A stretch of 64,000 nt of DNA from positions 21,149,501 through 21,213,500 of the forward strand of contig CM076144.1 of assembly GCA_038025085.1 (NCBI GenBank). The letters run 5' to 3'. This DNA is from Tetragonia tetragonoides (lineage: Eukaryota > Streptophyta > Magnoliopsida > Caryophyllales > Aizoaceae). The notes below the pieces were generated by a model that was not told where the DNA came from, made no database searches, and was given only the letters and a program-made list of their open reading frames with translations. This document shows, piece after piece, positions 1 to 9,292 of the stretch. Numbering within the stretch: the stretch's first letter is position 1; every line of letters starts with the position of its first letter. Made by a program: the position numbers and the translations under genes.

Positions 1-706
1 TCAAGTATTGGTCCAACAGGAACTAAGTCCACACAAATTTTTGTACCTGATCTTTGCTAATTTGAATATCCAAAGAAGGAATTCTGATGAACGAAAAATG
101 ATGTTTCAATTAATATAAGGAATCAATCATTATGAAAATGACACTATATAGTGCGTGGAACACCAAACCAAATATCATCATGATCTTCTCTGGTGTTGTT
201 CAACCTTTCCTTTCAAGGCTTATTATATTAACTCCTATCGTCTTTGTTCTTAGTGACGGTTGTTCTAACTAAATTTAACATTGACGGCTCTTCCAACGAC
301 CGGTTTGTTACGCCCCCACAACACATTCGTTTCTCTTTTATTTTGGGGTATTTGAGCCAATTTTAGTGGTTGTCTCGTTCGTTGTAGAAAGTTTTATTTC
401 CTAGTAAGTTCTAATTTTCAGTAATTTTGTCCTAATTTCGGGTGTATGTATTTCTAATTATATAAACTTGTATTTTTAAACCCAAGTAAGCATAAAGCCC
501 AAAAAAAAAAAGTAGTACATAATACATCTAAGATCACATAAAAATTTACGCGTAACTCCCATGTATTAGAAGTTCATGGAAAGTACAAAAAGTATTTTGA
601 TTGATGTAAAAAATTGTACTTCCACTTATCTAGGAGGGCTTGGCAAGCAACTTCCCCCATTTTGTGAAAGTAGAAGTTCCTAAAAAGTAAACTTCCTGTA
701 TTTTAT
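1..706. other. Intergenic, no feature recognised
   Basis: AT-rich sequence with short homopolymers. I see no open frame with recognisable protein similarity, no terminal inverted repeats and no RNA gene. It ends where the MITE-like element at 707 begins. Confidence 0.5.
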
Positions 707-1097
707 GGCCTTGTTTGGTTCATGTGAGTCAACTTACTATGGAAGTTGTAAATATATGGAAATTGAAATTGCATAGGTACGTTGAAATTCCATGAAATTC
801 ATATTGTTTGGTTGATAAAATGAATTTACTTGGAAGAAATGCAAAATGACATACTTATCCTCATTTATATACATAGGTATGAGCTTTTTATGGGCAAATG
901 TGTAATTTGTATGGGAGAAGTATTGGAAGTTCCACTTACCTAACCCCCCAGGTAAGCAAGTTTCCATGTCTCATGAAAAGTAAGTTACATAGGGAAGTTC
1001 CACTTCCAAGGAAATTGATAAAGCAAACAATGGAAGTTAAACAACTTACATGAAACTTACACTTCTCATACTATCTTACATCCAACCAAACAAGTCC
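707..1097. mobile_element. MITE-like element with GGCCTTGTTTGGTT ends
   Basis: The left end reads GGCCTTGTTTGGTT and the right end reads AACCAAACAAGTCC, a near-perfect terminal inverted repeat. The interior is rich in repeated GGAAGTT and AACTTCC words on both strands, as in a fold-back MITE. It has no coding capacity. The flanking bases do not give a clear target duplication, so the superfamily is not assigned. Confidence 0.6.
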
Positions 1098-2309
1098 TAG
1101 TTAACCCAACAACATGACAGTTTTGTATTTCCCCAAAAGTGTAACTTCTTGTGTTTCTTTGACAACCAAACAACCCCACTTATGTTGAGTTCTTTCGTTT
1201 ATTGCTTAAGTCAAGTTCGATCACACCTCACAGAAAAAAGAAAAAGAAAAAAAAAGGTCAAGTTATTGGATCATGCTTACATTTCGTGTTTGAGACAAAT
1301 TATGTTTGGGCTAATTATTCAAACTCCAACATAATTCTAATCTTGAATTGTATAAGATCGGGGCCACAAACCAAATGCCTGGGTAAGCTATTGTGCTAAA
1401 GTATATCGAATTAAACATGATCTTAATGTAATGTGAATTAATGTTCTTTGAATTCGTAAATGGGTATATTTCGATCTTTGTATAATGTTTACTTAAAACA
1501 TTTTTTTTGTCAATTTCAGATTTTGATTGATTGAGTCGATTTATTTGGTTTCTTGTAGAATTTTGATCGAGTTAGTTTCGATATAGCTTCACCAAATTAA
1601 TTATTTTCGATTTCAAGTCAATTTGGTAATCTGTCAAAATTTGTTTCCGGGTTGGTTTGGAAGTTTGAGTGGATCAGGTCGTTTTTGAGCAATGACATGC
1701 GATGTGTTATTGGACCGAGGGTGCGGGTTGGTTTCGGCATATCTATTCAACTTTCTCGGGCCGAATTAGATTTTGTTGAAATTAGGTGATTATGGGGCGC
1801 TAAGCCATTGGATTGTTACAGTATTTTTTGTATAGTATTTTCACAAATATATTATATTTTTTGTAAATTTGTTACATATTTTAACCATAGTAGAAAGAGT
1901 TCGATCCAAAAAAAATAACTTTATTTGAATTATCTCCTCATAATAATAATAATAATAATAATATACAAAACTGTTAATTTCCTACCAACAAACCAAACAA
2001 CAACAAATGGAATGGAAGGTAATTATATTCATTTTGAACAGTGAACTAAACAATAAGGGTCAATCCCATTCATTTCCCCTCATCTTCCTTTATTGATTCA
2101 CTAGTTTTAAAATCGTGCAATCCCGGGTTGCGTGTTAATAACGTGTTGGAATAATTCCAAATACAAAAACTTTTTATTGATTCATTTGCCCTTATTTTCC
2201 TTTTGTTGAATCATTTCCCTACCCCAATAATGAACCAAACACCCCTTAGGCTCGGTTCTACTCATCTTAATTTTACTTAAATTTTGTTTAATTCAATTCA
2301 GATTATGTG
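1098..2309. other. Intergenic, no gene seen
   Basis: No recognisable gene. It contains a short ATA trinucleotide run at about 1941-1963. At about 2100 a sequence beginning CTAGTTTTAAAATCGTGC loosely resembles the Helitron ends described elsewhere in this window, but its hairpin is not intact and I do not call it. Confidence 0.45.
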
Positions 2310-2312
2310 TAA

Positions 2313-2493
2313 GGCCCTGTTCTTTTCGTCGTCTCCATGTTGCATTCCCTTTCGCGTCGCTCCGTTTCCTTCTGCATTCTGTACTTTATTTTGTCTCACA
2401 TTTTATTTATTTCATTATCCTCGTTGTTCTGTTCCGTTCCCCCCCGTTCTGTTTCTCATCATCATGCATAATTCCGTTGAAGAGAATAGGGCC
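2313..2493. mobile_element. Tourist-like MITE (copy 1 of GTTCTTTTCGTCG family)
   Basis: The element starts GGCCCTGTTCTTTTCGTCG and ends GAAGAGAATAGGGCC, forming terminal inverted repeats. It is preceded by TAA (2310-2312) and followed by CAA (2494-2496), close to a 3-bp TAA target duplication as made by PIF/Harbinger elements. The interior is built from TTCC/GTTCC-rich words. A second copy of the same family is at 8560-8731. No coding capacity. Confidence 0.75.
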
Positions 2494-2699
2494 CAACTTA
2501 TCGCTCACGTTTCCCGTTTTCGCATTCCCGTTTCCCGTTTCCGTGCTACCTTGCTTACAGTACTACTCCTTTAATAATACACAGAGGATTTAATACTACT
2601 GCTATTATTTAGCTCAATTTGCGTCATTGACCTATATCCTCTCTGCTGCCATATGACCATCAAAATATCAAAGCAAAATATCAAGAATAAGAGCTAATT

Positions 2700-3045
2700 T
2701 ACTAGAGAGGAAAAGAAAGAAAAGGAAAAGAAATCCGTTACCTTTTCCATGTTTGGTTATAAAAATAAAAAAAAATTGATGGGAAGGCAAAAAAAAATGA
2801 TGGAAAAGTTTTCTTATGAAATCCTCAATTTTCTTTCCTCCCAAATTGGTGGAATTTGGACGGAAAGGGAGTTTAAAACTATATTCCTTTTTGATCCTTC
2901 CAAATCACATTAACCAAACAACGGAAAATGTTATTTTCCTTTCAATTAGTTTTTATACAACCAAGCGTAGAAAACATAATTCGTTTCCATTCCTTTCTTT
3001 TCCTTTCTCTTGCCTTCCCTTCCTTTTTTACCCTGTCCAATCTTC
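2700..3045. repeat. Fold-back purine/pyrimidine repeat
   Basis: The left side is a purine run (GGAAAAGAAAGAAAAGG words, from about 2710) and the right side is the matching pyrimidine run (CCTTTCTTTTCCTTTCTC words, about 2990-3030). The two can pair, giving a MITE-like hairpin structure. No clear target duplication was found, and the open frame across it is a by-product of low complexity. Confidence 0.45.
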
Positions 3046-3048
3046 TTA

Positions 3049-3317
3049 GGCTATATTTGGCACGAACATCTAGCTTTTCAATAAAAGCTACAGCTTGAAG
3101 CTTGCAGCTACTACGTTTTACTCTCTGCTACCAAACAGTTTGCCATTAGATTTTTAATTTGCAACTACAGCTACAACTAATTTTGTGAAAGTTATCGCTG
3201 CAAGTTTTCACCTGCAGCTACAACTAGTTTATTAGCATTTTTTAGCAGTTTTTTACTAATTTTTTTTCTTAATTAATTTACATTTAACAGCTACAGCTAG
3301 TTTTGTCAAACATAGCC
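3049..3317. mobile_element. Tourist-like MITE (GGCTATATTTGGCA family)
   Basis: Terminal inverted repeats GGCTATATTTGGCA on the left and TGTCAAACATAGCC on the right are flanked on both sides by TTA (3046-3048 and 3318-3320), the target preference of PIF/Harbinger elements. The interior repeats AGCTACAGCT-type words. A related copy lies at 38606-38893. Confidence 0.78.
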
Positions 3318-3515
3318 TTAATATAACCAAACAAGCTGTAAGGATATGTTCTCCCCCAACTTAAATTCAACAAAGTTAAACAAATCAACATACACTGACA
3401 CACACTAATTATTAAAATCACTTGAATCAACAAAATTTAGTAAAATAAATAAATTTCAACAATGTTCAATGAAATTTAACATAATTCACTAGACATGGTT
3501 AATTAAATTAAGTTA

Positions 3516-4271
3516 TTACCAGGTCTTGTAGTCTTCATCTACATAATTCCACGGGTTGCAAAAATCATCATAACCACCCTCACCAATCCACTCATCATAA
3601 TATTCATCATCATCATACTCATCATCATCATCAAATCTTGGAAACCCTAAAGGCTTAGCAAGCAAAAAAACCACAAAAACATCAACACAAGCATATTGAA
3701 CTTGTTCATTACTTAGCCAAAACTCTTCCCAGTCACTTAACTCAACCCTCCTTGGTTTAACAACACCATTCATCTCAAGCAAACATCTAGCCATCTCTTC
3801 CATAGAAGTATTATTATTCCCACACCACTCTTTAGCCAAAACAACCAAGTTTCCACTAATCTCCAACTCATGACAACTTTCTTCTAGAATCTTCTTATCC
3901 CTCCCATTATGAATACCGACGAACGTGACCCGATCATCGACGAGGAGTTTCCGGAGCGTGGCGGGTATATTAGGCGCGTGGCAGAGCTGAAAGATAAGGC
4001 AGTTGGAATCATAACAGAGTTGGAGTGTGGCGGGTTCGGGGGACGGGGAGGTGGTAGCAAGCCATTGTACGCCGAGCCCGATAACGAGGGTGCCGTTGGG
4101 GAGAGAGTCATGGTGGTTGTTGCGGAGGTTGTAGACCCATTCGCGGGCGATGGCGGGTGTTGAGGTTACGGTTGTATGGATGGAGTGGGAGTAGATGTTG
4201 ATTGTGAAGGTTCTAGAACGGGTAGGATTGTGGTTTTGGTGAGGCGTGGTTGTGATGTAGAGAGGATTCAT
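3516..4271 (-). CDS. WRN-like 3'-5' exonuclease-domain protein, divergent
   Basis: This is a single-exon 251-residue protein that resembles the plant DEDDy/WRN-type exonuclease-domain family, which has an RNase H-like fold and acts on DNA or RNA 3' ends. The ExoI region reads VIGLGVQW (residues 63-70); canonical members have D-x-E there (as in FDMEW of WRN), so G67 and Q69 replace both acids. The ExoII Asp is probably D125, and the ExoIII motif YACVD keeps Y193 and D197. The C-terminus (about 213-248) is an acidic, Tyr-rich tail. Length suits a small stand-alone exonuclease-domain protein. The chosen ATG at 4271 is the first in frame and is followed by an uninterrupted frame. The missing ExoI acids suggest it does not cleave by the usual two-metal mechanism; some plant paralogues are similarly altered as far as I recall. 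The MULE-like element starts 170 bp upstream. Confidence 0.8.
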   Translation of the reverse strand: MNPLYITTTPHQNHNPTRSRTFTINIYSHSIHTTVTSTPAIAREWVYNLRNNHHDSLPNGTLVIGLGVQWLATTSPSPEPATLQLCYDSNCLIFQLCHAPNIPATLRKLLVDDRVTFVGIHNGRDKKILEESCHELEISGNLVVLAKEWCGNNNTSMEEMARCLLEMNGVVKPRRVELSDWEEFWLSNEQVQYACVDVFVVFLLAKPLGFPRFDDDDEYDDDEYYDEWIGEGGYDDFCNPWNYVDEDYKTW

Positions 4272-5099
4272 CTTTGAGAGTTCTTGGGATGGAATTTCAG
4301 TCCCTTTCTCTAAGTTTCGGGAAACGAGGGTTTTGAGGGTCTGCTCACTCTTCTACTTCAATGTAAAGTTCTCTTTTCCATATAAAAAAAAAAACAATAT
4401 TCACTAAGCCAAAAAAAACTCGTGACTTTAATAAATTTTAGGACTTTTTTTAGGGAAATACCTTGTTTGATGTGTTTTTTGTAATATAATACCTTACAAA
4501 ATATTTTTGTGGGAAACTATCTTTCAAGACAATTTTGATTGTTGACCACTACTTATGACCAATTTTCGATGAGTTTTTTTCTTAAATGGCCAAAATGCCC
4601 TCATGTACCAGTCACATGCTCATATAAACCCTCATTCTCTCTCTGGTATCTTTCTCCTATCTCCATTGCCATTGCCATTAACCCAAAAACTCTATGAATT
4701 CACAAAGCTATAAACTCTATGAATTTACTTTATGTGCATATGGTCTAATGCCTTCTGTTATATGCACATTTTCACTAGTTCAGTGGACTTGGTTTCGTGT
4801 GCGGAGATATAAGCAAAACTGGATTGTAAGATTGTGTGCAAAACTAGATTTTGGGTCCTTAATCTTTCTTCCCCTTATTCCCCATCACATTGTGGAGTGA
4901 AATCCTTGATCGTATGAATTCTTGACTTATATATCTTGAATCTGGAAGTCTTTTAGACAATCTGTGGTTTGTTACCTAGTAAGCTAAGCTTTGGGTTGGA
5001 TCTAAAGTGTAGCATAAAGCGACACCCACTTTCCCCAATTCTACATTGTCTTGGATGATCTTGGGAGTTGTCTCCTTTTTTTTTTTTTCTTTTTTTTGA

Positions 5100-7180
5100 C
5101 TAGTTTTGAAGCCCGTGGGATGCACGGGTTGAGTGGAATGTCTGTATATTAATATTCCTTTGGTGAAATACGCACACTAACATGCCTATTTAAAAAAATA
5201 AGTCATAAATAATTTCTAATTGATTATAATTATGCATGTTATATAGTAATGCTGGTTTCATGCTATCCTTAGTGATTTAGGTCGGTCTCTCTTTTATTTT
5301 TCACACCCTCGGATCATCAAGATTTGTTAGAACAAATAAGAAAACTTGAAAGCAAAGAGATGTAGGGAGAATTAAAGGTGAGAAAATGTTCAAAAAAATG
5401 GAGAAGTGATTATGTGAGGTGTTTAATAAAAAAAAGATATTAGTTATCATAATCCTCCTAAAATACAATTAGGGTTCTATGAAATTGGTCCTCCGAAAGT
5501 GGTTACATTATTAAAATCGTTGTTAGATCGATGTTCAAACACTATATATCATATCGGAGAAGCCTTGAATCAATGCGATAACCTCTCAATAAAGTTTTTT
5601 TGGTGCAATGACCTCTCAATAGATTTAGATATACATGAAGCATTCAACTTTCATATGTCTCCCGTTACATTCATGTCAACTTTTGGCCTTGTAGTCTCGC
5701 ATATAGCAAATAGAGAGGCAAATTAATAAAAGGTGAAATGTGAACATGAGGAGAGACATATATCAAATTCTCCACTTTTTTTTTTCTTTCAATATTCTAA
5801 AATATATTTCATACTTATATGGCTTGCTTTTAATTTTTCTTGTTGAGACTAATTGCTTAGGTGATGCAACTTAGTAATCAAACTTGTGCTATGCACGGAC
5901 TTAAAATATATTTGCTCAGATTTATTTTCAAGTCAATCTTACATGTTTCCTATACATATTGTAAATGAATATCGTTTTAATGTACTTTTCGATGCGAATC
6001 TGATGATTTAAAAGATTATCTTTTTTAGACATCTAGAAAAAGTTATATTTGTTTTTATAAATTTTTGACAGAGAACTAATATAGCTGCTATAAAACTCTA
6101 GAGGTCTATCACAACTCAAGCTCTATATTTCATTTCCTAACCTATATTTATTTTTTGTTTAATTGTTTGCTTAGATTACATTCCTATGTGGCGCAATGCC
6201 CGTGAGATGCACGCTTTCAAATTTAAATATTTAGTTGTTTTCGTTATTCTTTTATTAGTAGAGATCATATTTTAAAATTTATTTACTGAAATTAAAATTG
6301 TAAACATATTATAAATGCATCTCATTTCGAAGTACTGTTCGATACGAATATGATGGTGTAAATATCATTATTTTTAAAAATGCGTAGGATAGTTATATTT
6401 GAGTTTGAATATTAGACAAAGATAAAGTAGTTATGACGCCAATAAAACTATAACTATTTAGCATAATTCTCTCTCTTTTACATTATCCGAAATTTTATTA
6501 CCATGAAACTTTTTTATATTATATATTGATTGATATGTTAAAAATAGTTTTATTTAGCAATTGATTTGGGTATACTAATTACTAAGTTACTAACGTGTGA
6601 AAAATCTTCTTTTTCTTTTCTTACTTCTATTTCTATTTTTTTTTTCAAAGCGTATGTGTTATGAGTATGTGTTACTTTAGTTTTATTGTTTAATATTCTC
6701 TCTTATGTGGTATGCTCTTAAAAATATCGCTTAGGTAGCTAATGATATTTGCTCATTTTTTTATTTTCAATCTTAATTTTATTGTTAAAACTATTATTAT
6801 TATTACTTATTTACGGGAACCAACATATACCCGCAATATTACATGTTTCTTATACATATTTTATATGCATCTCGTTCTAAAGTATTTTTCGATATGAATT
6901 TGATGGTATAAAAGTTATTATTTTTTTGAGATGTGTAGAATAAGTTATATTTGATTTTAAATATTTGACAGAGTTCTAGTATAACTTTTATAAAACTCTA
7001 GAAGTCTACCACAACTCAAGAATCCTAAATAGTATGGATTCTAAGAATCCTAAACGTTTTACACCAGTTAATTTTTGTCTTAATCTTCGCTTAGGTGACG
7101 CTCTCTTAAAATTCTCGCCTACGTAGCACGCCTCATTGCGCCCAAAATATGCCTCCTTTATATATATATATATATATTGA
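5100..7180 (-). mobile_element. Non-autonomous Helitron, copy A
   Basis: Read on the minus strand the element begins TCAATATATATATA (7180 downward, after A) and ends CTAG followed by T (5103-5100), with a hairpin CCCGTG...CACGGG about 10 nt before the end. These are the diagnostic Helitron termini and the A/T insertion site. It lacks any Rep/helicase frame. It is about 2,081 bp long and is closely matched by copies at 12384 and 14465. Inside are three diverged copies of a roughly 180-bp motif (about 5925-6120, 6290-6450, 6836-7020). Confidence 0.78.
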
Positions 7181-7254
7181 TCGTAGGGAGTTGTCTCCTA
7201 AGTTGACCACCTTAGTGCTAAGTTATCAGCCTCTCCTCAACATAATTTGGATTT

Positions 7255-7440
7255 TTTTTTTTTTGGTTTGACAAAGAGGAAGGGCCCCCTCTTCTTTGGG
7301 CGTGGCTAAAGGGTACCTCCTAACGCACAGTCTCGGATATTCCACGAATTAATTCGTTTAGGTGCTCATCAGGAAGTTTGAATCCATAACCTGGTGTACA
7401 AGTTGCAACTTGTTTACCAGTGAGCTAACACCTCTTGGGT
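7255..7440 (-). mobile_element. tRNA-derived SINE
   Basis: On the minus strand the sequence carries a polymerase III A-box-like TTAGCTCACTGG and, about 35 nt later, a B-box-like GGATTCAAACTTC, and ends in an A-tract (T-run at 7252-7264 on the plus strand). It is bracketed by 16-bp direct repeats that differ at one base: AACATAATTTGGATTT (7239-7254) and AACATAAGTTGGATTT (7441-7456). This is the signature of a SINE inserted by target-primed reverse transcription. Confidence 0.8.
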
Positions 7441-7463
7441 AACATAAGTTGGATTTTGACTTA

Positions 7464-7636
7464 GGGCTCGTTCTTTTCAACTGGAAACTGGAACTGGTAA
7501 CTGGACAAAACTGGTGAAAACTGAAAAGTCTAACTGATAACTGGGAAAACTGGGGAAAATTGGGTCAAATTGGGAAAAACTGAAAATTATTTTAATTCTC
7601 ACTGTTATTAATAACAAAAATAAAAATAAAAATAAA

Positions 7637-7690
<54 letters not shown>

Positions 7691-7766
7691 ATCAAAAATA
7701 ATAATAATATCAATAATAGTAAGAATATTATTATTTCTTATTATTATTATAATTATTAATAAATAC

Positions 7767-7800
<34 letters not shown>

Positions 7801-7950
7801 TCTACTATTATAAGTATTATAATATAATAATAATAATAATAATAATAACTAAAATAATAATAATAATATCAATAATTAATAATAATAATTATTTTCATTT
7901 TTATTATTATTTTTATTATTATTTTTATTTTTATTATAATAATTAATACA

Positions 7951-7981
<31 letters not shown>

Positions 7982-8108
7982 TTTTTATTATTTTTTTTTT
8001 TGTTATCATTATTATTAAAATTGGGCAAAACTGGACAAAACTTGGCAAAACTGGGTCAAACTGAGCAAAACTGAACAAAACTGTAAACCACTTGAAAAGA
8101 ACATGCCC
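7464..8108. mobile_element. Tourist-like fold-back MITE with (TAA)n/(TTA)n core
   Basis: The element starts GGGCTCGTTCTTTTCAA and ends TTGAAAAGAACATGCCC, flanked by TTA on both sides (7461-7463, 8109-8111). Both arms are made of repeated AAAACTGGG-type words in direct orientation, and the middle (about 7615-8005) is a long run of TAA then TTA trinucleotides. Related elements are at about 37166-37735 and 41739-42460. The Leu-rich frame across it is only the microsatellite. Confidence 0.8.
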
Positions 8109-8559
8109 TTAGTTGGCAACTCCTTCACCCACTTTGGTTTTAGTTTGGAGGTGTTTTATCTTACATGTGAAAAAGCATTATCTGTGATACAATTTTTTAG
8201 TAGTGCTAGTACTGAATAAACATGTTATCTGAAAAAAAAAAAAAAAAAAAAAAACTGCATGTCCCATTTAAATATTGCTCAAAATTTGCTAGTATTTTCA
8301 TCAAGATCGTAACCATAACCACGCTTTGGGAGAATACCAATGGGGAAATTGAAGGTTTTCAATTCGTTGATGGTATTGGCAATGGAGGTGGGAAAGAGGA
8401 GAGAGGAGGGAGAATTAGATTTAATCAAATGAACATGTGAGTGGCACATGTGGGTATTTTGGTTATTTAAGAAGAAAAAAAAAAAACCATTCAAAGTGGT
8501 CAATAAGCAAAATTGTCTTGTAAGGTAGTTTTCCACAACAAAAATTTATAAGATACTAA

Positions 8560-8731
8560 GACCCTGTTCTTTTCGTCGTTTCCATGCTGCATTCCGTTCC
8601 GTTCCGTTTCGTTCCGCGACGCATTCGGTACTTCATTTTGTCTCACATATTTTTGAATTATCCGTGCCGCACCGTTCTGTTCCGTTTCGTTCCTCACTGT
8701 CCCGCACCATTCCGTTGAAGAGAACAGGGCC
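8560..8731. mobile_element. Tourist-like MITE (copy 2 of GTTCTTTTCGTCG family)
   Basis: Starts GACCCTGTTCTTTTCGTCG and ends GAAGAGAACAGGGCC, flanked by TAA on both sides (8557-8559, 8732-8734). The interior repeats GTTCCG words. It sits inside the right arm of the long-TIR element at 4441-8781, so it inserted later. Confidence 0.8.
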
Positions 8732-8790
8732 TAAGTCACAAAAAACTCATCAAACAAGGTACTTCCTCACAAAAAAAATCGTAAAAATTA

Positions 8791-9283
8791 AAGTTAATTA
8801 TTAAATATATGCTATTGTTTTTTCATAAAAACTTGTTTAAGAAGATCTTACCGTAACTTTTGGTGAGACGAGAGTCACTTTTAAGTGAAATAAAGATCAC
8901 TGCTCATAATAGTGACCCCTACGTTTTAAAATAGTAACCCCATTTTTCTTTAAATTGGTCTTACACGTAGTTTTTCCCACGCGGAATGCACGAATTTACT
9001 TGTAAATGAATGTTTTCCTTTAGTTTTTTTATTTACTTCAAATCATTTTTTTATTATTTATAATTATACTCCAAATGCTCCATATTAATCTTTATACTTA
9101 CTTTTTTCACGGTCGGTGATATTTTAATAATATTATTTAAAATGAACTTGGCAAGAGTAATTTTACTTTATAAATCTTTATACCTTGAAAAAAATGAAAG
9201 ATAATATAGAATAGTTGAAGCATTAGATAGAAATTATTAGAAACTTAATTAGGAGGAGTTGCATATTATTATACACCTAGTAT
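8791..9283. other. Intergenic, no feature recognised
   Basis: AT-rich spacer between two MULE-type elements. No coding similarity or terminal repeats found. Confidence 0.5.
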
Positions 9284-9292
9284 TTATTGATT

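Larger units (their letters stand above)
4441..8781. mobile_element. Long-TIR MULE-like element hosting four later insertions
   Basis: Sequence from 4441 to about 4710 reappears inverted at about 8440-8781. Shared words include ACCTTGTTTGATG, AAGACAATTTTG and CTCCATTGCCA, apart from a MITE inserted in the right arm. The arms are thus roughly 270 bp of imperfect inverted repeat. The flanks TAAATTTTA (4432-4440) and TAAAAATTA (8782-8790) agree at 7 of 9 bases, compatible with an old 9-bp Mutator-type target duplication. Between the arms lie a Helitron (5100-7180), a SINE (about 7255-7440) and two MITEs. Removing them leaves about 1.25 kb with no transposase, so it is non-autonomous. Superfamily assignment rests on arm length and duplication size. 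Confidence 0.6.

Noticed and set aside
2100..2135. Helitron-like end CTAGTTTTAAAATCGTGC
   Set aside because: It resembles the end of the Helitrons at 5.1 and 12.4 kb but the hairpin is not formed and no body similarity follows.
3909..4163. Gly-rich open frame on the plus strand opposite the exonuclease-like gene
   Set aside because: It is the antisense shadow of the 251-residue minus-strand protein, which has clear family motifs.
7477..7713. Leu-rich open frame on the minus strand, and similar Leu/Ile/Tyr frames at 16323-16547, 37308-37502 and 42186-42377
   Set aside because: They are translations of TAA/TTA/TA or CTA/CTG microsatellites and have no protein character.
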